Of a stretch of 60,039 nt of DNA, positions 34,568-44,290 are shown in pieces. This stretch comes from Magnetococcales bacterium (GTDB lineage: Bacteria; Pseudomonadota; Magnetococcia; Magnetococcales; UBA8363). Numbering within the stretch: position 1 is the stretch's first letter; each line of letters opens with the position of its first letter. The stretch covers positions 1 through 60,039 of the forward strand of contig JADFYU010000013.1 of assembly GCA_015232865.1 (NCBI GenBank), in the 5' to 3' direction. The notes below the pieces were generated by a model, which was not told the origin of the DNA, did not search any database, and saw nothing but the letters and a program-made list of their open reading frames with translations. A program made the position numbers and the translations under genes.

Positions 34568-35722
34568 TCAAGGAGAGACCTCCTCATATCCGCCCTGTTC
34601 GTTCCAACGATACATCACATAATCCGACACCGAGAGATCTCCTTTGGCATCCCAGGATTTTGATCCCATGATGGTCTCAACCGGGTTGTGATGCAGCCAC
34701 TCGGCCATTTTCTCGCCGTCCGTGGTGGTTCCCGCTCCAACCATCGATGCGGCAATGGCCTGAATGGTCGCATAGGAGTACAGGGTATAGCCTTCCGGCT
34801 CGACCCCCTGTTGACGATAACGGGCAACCACCTTCTCTCCGGCGGGAATCTTGCGGGGATCAGCCCCAAAGGTCATGTAGACCCCTTTGGCATAGCTGGG
34901 GCCACCGGCAGAAAGCACAAATTCGTCGGAGACGATGCCGTCGCCGGAAATCATCGGCACATCGACTCCCTGCTCCTTGAGCTGGCGAGCCAGCGGTCCG
35001 GCTTCGCTGTGGATGCCGCCAAAATAGACCGCATCGGCCCGCAACCCTTTGACCTTGGTGACCAACGCGTTGAAATCCTTCTCGCCCCGAGTCAAACCGT
35101 CATACAAAACCTCCTGAACGCTCCGAGCGTGCAGATGGGCCTTGAAGGCATCGGCCAACCCTTGACCATAGGTGGTTTTATCGTGGATAACGGCTATATT
35201 TCCCGCTTTTAAATGATCCAAGACGAAGTTGGCTGCCACCACCCCTTGCTGATCGTCTCGACCGGTATTTCTGAAGATGGTCGGCAGTTTGCGTTCGGTG
35301 ACCATCGGATTGGTCGAGGCCGGAGTCATCATCAGCAACCCGGCATCGGCGTAAACCTCGGAGGCGGTAATGGTGGTTGCCGAACAAAAATGGCCCATCA
35401 CGGCACTGACCTGTTCGAAGTCCACCAACCGGTTGGCAACCGAAAGAGCCTGTTTGGGTTCACAGGAGTCGTCCCCTTTGACCAAAACAATCGTTTTCCC
35501 GTTGATGCCTCCGCTGGCATTGATATCGTTTGCCGCTTGCTCCGCCCCGCGCCAGAACTGCTCGCCAAAGGCTGAAACAGGGCCACTGAAAGGGCCGGCC
35601 ACACCGATTTTGACCACCTCTTCCGCCGAAACCGCCAGCGGGGTCAACAGCCCAAACAGTGCGACCATTCCAACAAACCGACGCATCAAACCACGAACCA
35701 TCTGAGTTGTAAACTGATCCAT
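34568..35722 (-). CDS. livK: Branched-chain amino acid ABC transporter substrate-binding protein
   Basis: 384-residue periplasmic receptor with a signal peptide (RRFVGMVALFGLLTPLAVSAEE) and mature start VVKIGVAGPFSGPVSAFGEQ. AANDINASGGINGKTIVLVKGDDSCEPKQALSVANRLV and the Leu/Ile/Val-receptor fold continue to the end. The ligand could be any of the branched-chain or related amino acids. GGGAG before the ATG at 35722 supports the start. It is separated from livH by a repeat element, so livK may be expressed at a different level from the membrane subunits. Confidence 0.93.
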   Translation of the reverse strand: MDQFTTQMVRGLMRRFVGMVALFGLLTPLAVSAEEVVKIGVAGPFSGPVSAFGEQFWRGAEQAANDINASGGINGKTIVLVKGDDSCEPKQALSVANRLVDFEQVSAVMGHFCSATTITASEVYADAGLLMMTPASTNPMVTERKLPTIFRNTGRDDQQGVVAANFVLDHLKAGNIAVIHDKTTYGQGLADAFKAHLHARSVQEVLYDGLTRGEKDFNALVTKVKGLRADAVYFGGIHSEAGPLARQLKEQGVDVPMISGDGIVSDEFVLSAGGPSYAKGVYMTFGADPRKIPAGEKVVARYRQQGVEPEGYTLYSYATIQAIAASMVGAGTTTDGEKMAEWLHHNPVETIMGSKSWDAKGDLSVSDYVMYRWNEQGGYEEVSP

Positions 35723-35944
35723 ATCACTCCCCTATTTATCCAGATTTTCATGCAAAACTGATCTACTATAGAAGAATCCTTCATCAAAGTCCCGACCAGT
35801 TGTAAAAAATTTGCCTGTACCGGGGTATTTTTCATCGAGGAGCTTCCATGTTATAGTGGCTCGCTCGGGAAGTGGAGGTTATCCACCGCCTGATTGGGCG
35901 CTTTTGGCGCGGTCACACACACCCATGAATTGACGATTTTAACG

Positions 35945-37342
35945 ATGCTCTTTACCACCTACAGTTTTTTTATTTTCATCAGCCTATTTTTTCTGGCCTG
36001 GAGGCGGTGGAGATCAAACCGGATCTTGCTGATCAATCTCTTCAGCCTGATTTTTTATGGTGCCTGGAACCCTTTTTATCTCCTGCTGATCTTCTATTCC
36101 GCAGCCATCGATTATTATTGCGCGTTGGCCATCCAAAACCGCCGTCACCAGGCTGGACTGTTTTTGCTGCTATCCCTGGTTTCAAACCTGACTCTTCTGG
36201 CATTTTTTAAATATTTTAATTTTTTCAGCACGGCATTGTGCGATTTTTCAAATCTTTTCAACGTTCCCTGCCAACCTCAGGAGATTCATCTGCTGCTGCC
36301 CATCGGCATCAGTTTTTATACCTTTCAAACCATGGCCTACACCATCGACGTCTATCGAAAACAGTTGGTCGCCACCTCGAATTTTAATGAATATTTTTGT
36401 TATGTCTCCTTTTTTCCGCAACTGATCGCCGGCCCGATCGAACGAGCCAGCCATCTGCTTCCTCAAATCCGCAAGATCGGCTCGGGAGAACAGACCGACG
36501 GAGACTGGCGACTCGGTGGCTCGCTGATTATTCGCGGATTGATCAAAAAAGTGGTCGTTGCCGACAATCTGGCCCTGTTTGTCGATCCGGTTTTTGCCAG
36601 TATGGAGAGTTACGATCTGCTCACCATCGCTCTGGCGACCTTTTTTTTCGCCATCCAGATCTACTGCGATTTTTCCGGCTACACCGATATCGCCCGAGGA
36701 TTGGCCAGCGCCATCGGCATTCGTTTGATGGAAAATTTCAACTATCCCTATATAGCCGTCAATATTCGCGATTTTTGGCGACGTTGGCATATCAGTCTGT
36801 CAACCTGGCTGCGGGATTATCTCTACATCTCCATGGGCGGCAATCAGTATGGATTGCGTCGAACCACCCTCTACCTGATGATCACCATGTTGCTGGGCGG
36901 ACTGTGGCATGGAGCCAGTTATAATTTTATTCTCTGGGGGGCGTATCACGGGGTGCTGTTAACCTTGAACCGTGAGGGTTTGATCCGCCTTCCCTTTGTT
37001 CTTCCGAATGGACTGCGGTGGGCAGGAACCATGGTTTTGGTGCTCTTTGGCTGGTTTTTATTCCGGCTGGAGAATATCGGCGATTTGACCGTTCTGGCCT
37101 GGAAGATCCGAACGATTCTCTGGGGAGGCGGCATAACGATGATTCCCAGCCTGCTGACGCTCTTTGCCGCCTTGTTTTTTATCGGCATCACCCTGTGGGA
37201 GTTAAAGCCGACCCATGGCCGGATCATGCCGCTGATGGACAGACCGGTTTTTGGCAAACCGGTTCTGTTGGGCGCCATTGCGGCACTCTATTATCTGGCG
37301 GCTCCCGGTATGGACCGAGTCTTTATCTATTTTCAGTTTTAA
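35945..37342 (+). CDS. MBOAT family O-acyltransferase (AlgI-like)
   Basis: 465-residue membrane protein with about ten helices that transfers an acyl group across the inner membrane. [40 protein letters not shown] is the typical start; [37 protein letters not shown] and the catalytic-His segment [22 protein letters not shown] follow. The frame is open upstream to 35894. It forms a likely operon with the SGNH-like protein 18 bases downstream, the usual MBOAT plus partner arrangement used for acetylating exported glycans. Confidence 0.92.
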   Translation: MLFTTYSFFIFISLFFLAWRRWRSNRILLINLFSLIFYGAWNPFYLLLIFYSAAIDYYCALAIQNRRHQAGLFLLLSLVSNLTLLAFFKYFNFFSTALCDFSNLFNVPCQPQEIHLLLPIGISFYTFQTMAYTIDVYRKQLVATSNFNEYFCYVSFFPQLIAGPIERASHLLPQIRKIGSGEQTDGDWRLGGSLIIRGLIKKVVVADNLALFVDPVFASMESYDLLTIALATFFFAIQIYCDFSGYTDIARGLASAIGIRLMENFNYPYIAVNIRDFWRRWHISLSTWLRDYLYISMGGNQYGLRRTTLYLMITMLLGGLWHGASYNFILWGAYHGVLLTLNREGLIRLPFVLPNGLRWAGTMVLVLFGWFLFRLENIGDLTVLAWKIRTILWGGGITMIPSLLTLFAALFFIGITLWELKPTHGRIMPLMDRPVFGKPVLLGAIAALYYLAAPGMDRVFIYFQF

Positions 37343-37360
37343 TCCAATTTTGGACTTTTC

Positions 37361-38644
37361 ATGAAACGCATCGGTTTGATTCTATTTACCCTGATTTTCT
37401 TGGCGGCCAATGTGGCCGTTCTCTCTGATGAGCCTTTTATTCCGCCCTCTAAAATGTTTTTGAACGGTCCCTTCAGCCATCGGCTTCACCATTATTTCAA
37501 TCGTCCCTCGGTGGATTATCTGATCCTCGGCAACTCCCGAACCAAGGACGGGCTTGACCCTTCAACCCTGGCTTCAGCCCTCACAGAAAAAACGGCGAAC
37601 CCGACCAGCGTCCATCTTCTGGCGGTCGGTGGAGGATATTTTCCCTTTTACAGTACCGTCTTCGAAAAACTCCTCGGCGATCACCTGCCCAGAAATCTCA
37701 TTCTTGGCGTCAGTCCCCGCGATTTTGTCCGTCACCATCCACGGGCCAACACCATTCGAGATCAACTGATCAAAAGCTCCGGCTACGCCCTGCATCAGGT
37801 TCCCTACGCCCGCTTTTTTAAATGGCTGGAGCTAAAAACAGCCGACACCCTGGCCGCTGCGGTTCCGATTCTCTACTATCGGAGCCGTGGCTTATCCCTG
37901 CTTTTTCCTGACTCCGTTCATCAATGGGCACGGCCCAAACGGGATAAAGCTCAAAACCTGCTCCAAAAAATTATCTGGAACACCCTGAAAAACCTCAACG
38001 CGCGCGAAGAAATTCTTCCAGCGGACTGGAGGACGGTTCAATCTCGACTGAGCCGTTACCCGGACCGATTGAAGACCCTGCTGGCTTGGTCGCCAGAGAA
38101 TATTTTCAAATTGGAACAGATTGAACTCGACCAGATGGGCGGGCAACGTCAAACCCCAGCCGCCTCCGCTCAAGAGAAAGCTCATGATCTGCTTCTCCGA
38201 AGCACTAAATGGCAGGAAAGCATAAAAAATCAAACCGAAGCACTTCGCACCGATGCCCAATGCCGCCAGGCTTTGCCGTTGGAAAATTCGGGGCCTGACA
38301 CTCCACAAAGCCGATTTTTGTCCCATATGGCACGCCTGGGCATCCAGGTCTATTTTGTCATCATGCCGGCCATGACTCTGGAAGGGTGTGAAAACAATCT
38401 GGACATCAATCGTCAGTGGCTGAACACCATGACCGAGTTAGCTAAAAAACAGGTCGCCCTAAAAGGGATTATCGATCTCAATCAGGCGTTCCAAAACAGC
38501 TTTCAATCCCTATCCGACTACCACGATATCGGCGAACATCTGTCGGATGAATCAGCCAAGAAAGTAGCCATCGCCCTGGCAGAGGCCCTTACCACCCGAC
38601 AAAATGATCAACCCATCCAACCTCTCTCCACAGAAATGAGATAA
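37361..38644 (+). CDS. SGNH-like partner of the MBOAT acyltransferase
   Basis: 427 residues. An N-terminal signal anchor (IGLILFTLIFLAANVAVLS) is followed by DYLILGNSRTKDGLDPSTL, a block I GNSR motif of the SGNH hydrolase fold, and YFPFYSTVFEKLLGD. A late segment SLSDYHDIGEHLSDESAKKVAIALAEAL could give the catalytic Asp-x-x-His (DYHDIGEHL). Proteins of this kind complete O-acyl transfer in the periplasm beside MBOAT enzymes. The substrate is not known. Confidence 0.7.
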   Translation: MKRIGLILFTLIFLAANVAVLSDEPFIPPSKMFLNGPFSHRLHHYFNRPSVDYLILGNSRTKDGLDPSTLASALTEKTANPTSVHLLAVGGGYFPFYSTVFEKLLGDHLPRNLILGVSPRDFVRHHPRANTIRDQLIKSSGYALHQVPYARFFKWLELKTADTLAAAVPILYYRSRGLSLLFPDSVHQWARPKRDKAQNLLQKIIWNTLKNLNAREEILPADWRTVQSRLSRYPDRLKTLLAWSPENIFKLEQIELDQMGGQRQTPAASAQEKAHDLLLRSTKWQESIKNQTEALRTDAQCRQALPLENSGPDTPQSRFLSHMARLGIQVYFVIMPAMTLEGCENNLDINRQWLNTMTELAKKQVALKGIIDLNQAFQNSFQSLSDYHDIGEHLSDESAKKVAIALAEALTTRQNDQPIQPLSTEMR

Positions 38645-38650
38645 GCCCCT

Positions 38651-40141
38651 TTGTATAACCATTCATCAGCAGTTGGAATCGACTCCCCTCCGGAGCAAAA
38701 CCCGGTCATCCTTCTGGCCGCCCTCAATGCCCGTTATCGCCACACGGCAATCGGTCTGCGCTATTTGCGGGCCAACCTGAAGGAGTTGCGGCATCAAAGC
38801 CTGATTCTGGAGTTTGAAATATCCCAACGCCCTTTGGACATGGTCGAGAGAATCCTCGACCATCAGCCCAAAATAGTCGGCCTGAGTGTCAGCATCTGGA
38901 ATGTGACCGAAACAACCCAACTACTCACGCTTCTCCGAGAGATTGCCCCACAGATTACCGTCGTATTGGGGGGGCCGGAGGTGAGCTATGAGCAAGATCG
39001 GCAGACCATCATCAGCCTGGCTGACTACGTCGTTTCCGGTGAGGGTGAGGTGGTTTTTTTGGATCTTTGCCGACAGATTCTGGCCGGCTCCCCACCATTG
39101 GAAAAATTGATTCAGGCCCCCCTGCCCGATCTATCACAACTCACACTGCCCTATGACGAATACACCCCCAACGACATCGCCCACCGGGTGATCTATGTCG
39201 AAGCCTCACGGGGCTGCCCGTATCACTGTGAATTTTGTCTTTCGGCCCTGGATAAAACCGTCCGCCCCTTCCCCCTTCAATCCTTTTTGGAGGAGATGGC
39301 CAACCTGTTGGACCGGGGTGTTCGACAGTTTAAATTCATGGATCGCACATTCAATCTGAAGATGGAGAGCGCTCTGGCCATTCTGGATTTTTTTCTAGGG
39401 AGAACCGAGCCGGATCTTTTTCTCCATTTTGAGGTGGTCCCGGACCGCCTGCCGGAAGAGATCCGGCAGAGAATTCAGCAATTCAGAACGGGGGGGTTAC
39501 AACTGGAAGTGGGCATCCAAACCTTCAACCCGACGGTATTAAGCCGCATTGGCCGCAAACAGGATAACCAAAAGGCCAAAGAAAACTTGAACTGGTTGCT
39601 CAACCACAGCTTTGCCCATATTCATGCCGACTTGATCATCGGCTTGCCCGGCGAATCCCTGACGAGCATCCAAGAGAGTTTTGATCAACTGTTGAGAATC
39701 AACCCCCATGATATCCAGGTCGGCCTTTTAAAACGGCTGCGAGGAACACCGATCATTCGGCATACGGCCCCCTTTTCACTGCGATTCAACCCCAACCCAC
39801 CCTATGACCTGCTCAGCAGTGCCCAACTGGACTTTCCCACCCTGCAACGGCTACGGCGGTTTGCCCGTTATTGGGATCTGATCGGCAACAGCGGACGGTT
39901 TGCCCGGTTTAAAAACCGCCTGATTCAACACCCGGCTCCGTTTGTCGCCTTTCTCGCCCTGAGCGACTGGCTCTTTGCCACCACGGGGCGAACCCATAAA
40001 ATTGCCCTCTATCGGCTTTTTGAGCTGGTCTATCGCGGCATGATCGAAACCATGGCCATAGAGGCCGAAGAGGCCAAAGCAATCGTCGAGGCCGATTTTA
40101 GAGCCAGTGGCCGGGGAGAACCGCCGCCGTTTTTAGGCTGA
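38651..40141 (+). CDS. B12-binding domain radical SAM protein
   Basis: 496 residues. A cobalamin-binding Rossmann domain (VILLAALNARYRHTAIGLRYLRANL ... KIVGLSVSIWNVTETT) precedes a radical SAM barrel with the cluster motif GCPYHCEFCLSA (CxxxCxxC) at about residue 190. GGLQLEVGIQTFNPTVLSRIGRKQ and HADLIIGLPGES complete the Elp3-like core, and a C-terminal DUF4080-like domain follows. The start is a TTG six bases after the preceding stop codon, fixed by homology of the first strand. The reaction is unknown; a methylase or a rearrangement of a surface molecule is possible from context. Confidence 0.85.
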   Translation: MYNHSSAVGIDSPPEQNPVILLAALNARYRHTAIGLRYLRANLKELRHQSLILEFEISQRPLDMVERILDHQPKIVGLSVSIWNVTETTQLLTLLREIAPQITVVLGGPEVSYEQDRQTIISLADYVVSGEGEVVFLDLCRQILAGSPPLEKLIQAPLPDLSQLTLPYDEYTPNDIAHRVIYVEASRGCPYHCEFCLSALDKTVRPFPLQSFLEEMANLLDRGVRQFKFMDRTFNLKMESALAILDFFLGRTEPDLFLHFEVVPDRLPEEIRQRIQQFRTGGLQLEVGIQTFNPTVLSRIGRKQDNQKAKENLNWLLNHSFAHIHADLIIGLPGESLTSIQESFDQLLRINPHDIQVGLLKRLRGTPIIRHTAPFSLRFNPNPPYDLLSSAQLDFPTLQRLRRFARYWDLIGNSGRFARFKNRLIQHPAPFVAFLALSDWLFATTGRTHKIALYRLFELVYRGMIETMAIEAEEAKAIVEADFRASGRGEPPPFLG

Positions 40142-40236
40142 CAAGTCCACCGACCCCAATCATAAAGAGGAATCGATTTAGTCCAAGACCGGGTTTGACC
40201 CGCAAAACAGGCCAATCAACCTCGCACTCCATTCAG

Positions 40237-40267
40237 CCTGGAAACGGCAGTTGTCGACACGCAAACC
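40237..40267 (+). repeat. Possible left-end remnant of the dispersed TIR element
   Basis: CCTGGAAACGGCAGTTGTCG followed by ACACGCAAACC resembles the start of the 51419 copy (CGGCAGTTGTAAGCACGCAA). Only the left end is present, and the match is partial. Confidence 0.3.
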
Positions 40268-43200
40268 TATTTTTTTCTGGATGGATTAAAATCCTCTTCT
40301 ATCCCGGTACCAAATCCGGTTTCACTGGCGGTTCCATCCTCGTCCAGTTCTGTATTTTCCACCACAAAAATCTCCTCTTTTTTCTCCTCCAGTCGGAATT
40401 TAGGAAGGGCCGAGGCGTTGGGGTCAAAAGCGGATTCGATGATGCCATTGGTTACGAGGAAGCCATTGATATAGAAGGTTCCACCATTGGGAACATCGGG
40501 TGTGACAAAGGAGGTTCCTTGAATGGAGTTTCGGGAAAACTTGACGGTCTCATCATTGCCGGATAGGGTGCTCGATCCCAGATCGATATCAATTCGTCCT
40601 CCTTTTCCGCCCACCTCGATGTCGTAAAGATCAACATAATTTCCGTAGACGGAAGAACCGACCTCCACCAGATCATCAGCCAGCAGGGCCAACTCAAGAG
40701 TACCGGCCGTTTGGTCTATAATCTGGTCAAAATAGATGTTGCCTCCGTTGGCACGCCACTCCATTCGCAACGGGTCTGTCAAAGGCAGGTTATCGACTCC
40801 ATTCCAGTCATTCATAATATGAACCGTGCCGGAAAGAGTGATCTGGCCATGAGTACCGACACCGTTATCGGCTACGGTCATATTTTGATTGATGTAGATC
40901 AACCCCTGATCGGTGACCTGGTTGGCACCGTCAACCTCTGAATCGATGGTCGGGGCATTCCGAGTATCGCTGGTATCCAGGATCAATCGGTGCAGATATT
41001 GATCTGAGCCAGCATTGTCATCAACCAGCCCCATTAAAATGTTGCCACCGGTACCGACGGGTTGAGCGGTCGTCAGGGTCAATTGGTAGCCCAACCCATC
41101 GGCGTAGAGATTGAAAAGCCCATTTTCATCGCCCAGATAGATATTCCCGCCTGCCGCTCCGGTATCGACGGTCATGTCGGCATCCGAAATCACCAGATCT
41201 CCACCTCCGGTCAAAATAACGGACGTTGCTGTAACGTCGGTCGTCCCTCCATTATTGGCGGCCAATCGCAGTCGCCCGCTGGTATTGACGTTCAGATCCC
41301 CGACATTGGATAGAATACCGCTTAATAAAATGGCGCCGCTGGTTCCACCGTTCAAGGTCAGATCAAAGGCGGCACCGGTTACTGCACCCAGGTTCAGGTC
41401 CGCTATTCCACTGTTGAGTATCAGGTTGTCACTCAGGGTCAGGGTGTCGATATCCATCTGGGTATCGGTGGTGGAGACGGTGCCCTGTCCGGTAGTATGG
41501 CCGGCGGTGGTGTCCAATCCGCCGATAAAGGTGGTCACGTCGGTGGTGGCGTCACCAAAGACAACCCCGCCCGTGCTTAAAAAGGTGGTGTCGCTGGTGA
41601 TGCTGTTGGCAGCCCCGGTAAAGGAGACGCTATAGGCATTGTTGCTGGTGGTCAGGGTGGTGATTGCGCTGTCGCCTGCAAAAGACACCGCCCCGGTGGT
41701 GTCGGTAATGGTCACCGCTCCGGCTACGGTGGCTCCCAAGGATCCTGAAATGGTAAAAGAGCCGGAATCCCGCACGGTCAAGGTGCCGACGTTATCGGCG
41801 GAGGCCAGTATGATGGCCGCTGCCGCCTGGCTTCCCGAATCGACGGTCAGATCAAACCCCGCCCCATCGATGGCACCAACGTTGATTACGGAGGTGGCCG
41901 CCGTGCCTGAATCCAGGATTAAATCGTCACTCAGGGTCAGCCCACCGATATCCATCTGGCTGTCGGTGGTCAGAACCGAACCCTGGCCGCTGGTCGTGCC
42001 GGCGGTGGTGTCCAATCCGCCGATAAAGGTGGTCACGTCGGTGGTGGCGTCACCAAAGACAACCCCGCCCGTGCTTAAAAAGGTGGTGTCGCTGGTGATG
42101 CTGTTGGCAGCCCCGGTAAAGGAGACGCTATAGGAATCTGCGATGGTCGCCAGGGTTGTCAGAGTCACATTGTCAGAAAAAAGGTAGCTTGACGCACTGT
42201 TTAAATTCAGAGTTCCAGCGACAACCGTTCCAGAGATGGAGACCGCTTCGGTGGAAGCCACACCACTGTCATTGGCGGCAGTTTCAAAGCTGATCTGTCC
42301 GTCGCCGGCATCCAGTTGCACCAGGGTCATAGCTCCGGTTTGATCGTTGCCGTTGGCGCCATTGCCATAACTGAACGACATGTTGCCATGGGTTGCAGAG
42401 GTGTCAAGCAGCGTTCCGGCCCCCATGGAGAGGGTTGCCTCCCCAGCAACCCGGTTGGCAGCCTGAGCGGTGGCGTCGTTGACGGTGATATCCAACGCAC
42501 CTTTAAGAGTGATCGCTGCATTGACAGCGACACTGCGACCGGCTTGTAGGGTCAAATCCCCATTGCCGGCATTGACTGAAGCGTCAATGGCATCAGTCAC
42601 GGTGATATCATTATTCGCTTGCAAAACAAGATTGGAACCATCCAGAGCGGTTACGATATCTCCGGGAAGAAAGGTGGCGTCCAGAGCGGCATTTTCAGCA
42701 AAGGTGTCGTTGGTTGCCACAACATCCGCACCACCGGCGGCAATGATGATGTTTTTTGGATCAAGAAGGAGGGTGCCTCGCGTTCCGTTTGAAGCGGTCA
42801 AATCGGTGCGACCCCGATAAACGAGTTGCTCTTTACCGGAAATTTCAGCAAAACCACCATCACCGGACTCTGCTCCCGCTCTGGCTGAAACCTGGCCGTA
42901 AAACTCGGTAGTGGAATCCGACCAGACAATCACCCGGCCACCATCTCCCTGGGTGTCCGCGTTGGCTTGGATAACCGCGTCTTTTCCGATAAATACCCGA
43001 TCAGCATTTTGAATGGCCGCATTTTTTCCCTGGAAATCTCCACCGATTTGAACCGTTCCGCCGCCGCCATATCCCGAGGCGTTCAGTTGGGATTCTCCGG
43101 TAACGGCCACTTGATCGCCCAGTACCTGAATGGTGCCACCGGATTCTCCCGGCTGGGTACCCGAAGCGTTCAGTTGACCGGAAACCTGAACAACGCCAGA

Positions 43201-44148
43201 TTCGCCGCCAGATAAGACTATTTTTCCATTGACCATCGAAGCGCTTCGAGCTTCGATGATGCCATCCATATTGATACTGTTATTGACAACACCAGCCGCT
43301 GTGGCAGCGGTTAACAAGACAGTCCCGCCCTCGGCCAGAATTTGCCCGGATTGGTTGATCAGGTTTTGTCCAGAATTGGACTGAACAGCGGACCCGGCTT
43401 CAAATTGAATCAGTTGATCGCCATAGAGATCCAAGGTGAAGGTAGCTCCCGCTGCCAAGGAAACTTTACCCAGTTTTGCTTGAATGATCCCGGAGTTTGA
43501 GACGGTCGGAGCGACAAATGCGGCCAAACCGGCTTCGGATATGGTAATGGTTCCCTGATTTTCTATGAAGCTGTTGTTGAGCGGCGAAGGAGTTGAAAAA
43601 ACAAAGTGGTTATTGAGAAAATCGGCGTCGGATATGTCGGCCGTCGTTGCCAGGAGTCCACCGACATCAATCTGGGCGTTAGGTCCGAAGAGTATACCGT
43701 TGGAGTTGATTAAAAACAGATTGCCGTTGGCTTGTATGCCACCAAAAATATAGGAGACATCACCGCCTGTCACGCGGTTCAAAGTATAAGAGGAGGCTGA
43801 CGGTTGGGTGAATTTAAGTAACTCACCGGCTTCGATGTTCAAAGATTGCCAATTGATGATGCCGTTCTGGCTGGTCTGGACAACATCCATCCGGTTGGGG
43901 GAAGTCTGTTCGATTCTGGCTGATCCGGCAACGACTTCTCCTCCTTGTGGCAGGGCCGAAACCCGCAACGGAGAAAAACAGGCGACGATGGCGGCAAAGG
44001 CCAACACCCCTTTTTTCAGTTCGTTTTTAAATCGGACTGGTGTTTCCTTGAAAAAAATGGCAGCGACCGGCGCGTCTGGTTCAGGATAAGAGGACACCCG
44101 TTGAGGAACATCACTTTGACAAATAATTTTTTTGCCGCTTATGAACAC
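40267..44148 (-). CDS. Two-partner secretion exoprotein TpsA, filamentous haemagglutinin type
   Basis: Large secreted beta-helix protein, 1293 residues. A long leader ends in a hydrophobic stretch (ELKKGVLAFAAIVACFSPLRVSALP). The TPS secretion domain follows, with GGDVSYIFGGIQANGNLFLI and NSNGILFGPNAQIDVGGLLA near residues 130-175, the NPNGI-type signature. The middle is repetitive, rich in Gly, Thr, Asp and Ala, and includes two units of 166 residues that share 137 identical bases. The acidic and charged C-terminus (EEKKEEIFVVENTELDEDG) shows no toxin domain. I use the GTG at 44148, seven bases after AGGGG; a TTG at 44175 is the alternative. It lies 142 bases after the gene for its presumed transporter. 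Confidence 0.9.
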   Translation of the reverse strand: MFISGKKIICQSDVPQRVSSYPEPDAPVAAIFFKETPVRFKNELKKGVLAFAAIVACFSPLRVSALPQGGEVVAGSARIEQTSPNRMDVVQTSQNGIINWQSLNIEAGELLKFTQPSASSYTLNRVTGGDVSYIFGGIQANGNLFLINSNGILFGPNAQIDVGGLLATTADISDADFLNNHFVFSTPSPLNNSFIENQGTITISEAGLAAFVAPTVSNSGIIQAKLGKVSLAAGATFTLDLYGDQLIQFEAGSAVQSNSGQNLINQSGQILAEGGTVLLTAATAAGVVNNSINMDGIIEARSASMVNGKIVLSGGESGVVQVSGQLNASGTQPGESGGTIQVLGDQVAVTGESQLNASGYGGGGTVQIGGDFQGKNAAIQNADRVFIGKDAVIQANADTQGDGGRVIVWSDSTTEFYGQVSARAGAESGDGGFAEISGKEQLVYRGRTDLTASNGTRGTLLLDPKNIIIAAGGADVVATNDTFAENAALDATFLPGDIVTALDGSNLVLQANNDITVTDAIDASVNAGNGDLTLQAGRSVAVNAAITLKGALDITVNDATAQAANRVAGEATLSMGAGTLLDTSATHGNMSFSYGNGANGNDQTGAMTLVQLDAGDGQISFETAANDSGVASTEAVSISGTVVAGTLNLNSASSYLFSDNVTLTTLATIADSYSVSFTGAANSITSDTTFLSTGGVVFGDATTDVTTFIGGLDTTAGTTSGQGSVLTTDSQMDIGGLTLSDDLILDSGTAATSVINVGAIDGAGFDLTVDSGSQAAAAIILASADNVGTLTVRDSGSFTISGSLGATVAGAVTITDTTGAVSFAGDSAITTLTTSNNAYSVSFTGAANSITSDTTFLSTGGVVFGDATTDVTTFIGGLDTTAGHTTGQGTVSTTDTQMDIDTLTLSDNLILNSGIADLNLGAVTGAAFDLTLNGGTSGAILLSGILSNVGDLNVNTSGRLRLAANNGGTTDVTATSVILTGGGDLVISDADMTVDTGAAGGNIYLGDENGLFNLYADGLGYQLTLTTAQPVGTGGNILMGLVDDNAGSDQYLHRLILDTSDTRNAPTIDSEVDGANQVTDQGLIYINQNMTVADNGVGTHGQITLSGTVHIMNDWNGVDNLPLTDPLRMEWRANGGNIYFDQIIDQTAGTLELALLADDLVEVGSSVYGNYVDLYDIEVGGKGGRIDIDLGSSTLSGNDETVKFSRNSIQGTSFVTPDVPNGGTFYINGFLVTNGIIESAFDPNASALPKFRLEEKKEEIFVVENTELDEDGTASETGFGTGIEEDFNPSRKK
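41500..41636. repeat. 137-bp direct repeat in tpsA, copy A
   Basis: 137 bases identical to 41998-42134, with starts 498 bases (166 codons) apart, so the reading frame is kept. It encodes the reverse-strand segment from SVSFTGAANSITSDTTFLST to FIGGLDTTAG. Confidence 0.9.
41998..42134. repeat. 137-bp direct repeat in tpsA, copy B
   Basis: Identical partner of 41500-41636. Outside these bases the two 166-residue units have clearly diverged, so the identical part looks like recent recombination or gene conversion. Confidence 0.9.
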
Positions 44149-44290
44149 ACTTCCACCCCTTTTTTTCAGAACCAAAACCCGAAAATCGACAAGAATCTTG
44201 TTAAACGTGTCGATTGTGGTTCGGATATGTTTTTTTTATGAGAACCCCTGTCTGAACCGTCAGACTCTGCACCCGGATGGCCGGGAAGAC

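Noticed and set aside
41454..42134. CRISPR-like repeats
   Set aside because: There are only two repeat units of 137 bases with coding meaning, not short repeats with regular spacers.
42470..42820. Plus-strand frames in the tpsA region (for example 41174-42133)
   Set aside because: Antisense shadows of a repetitive gene; their Val/Pro-rich repeats simply reflect the tpsA repeats.
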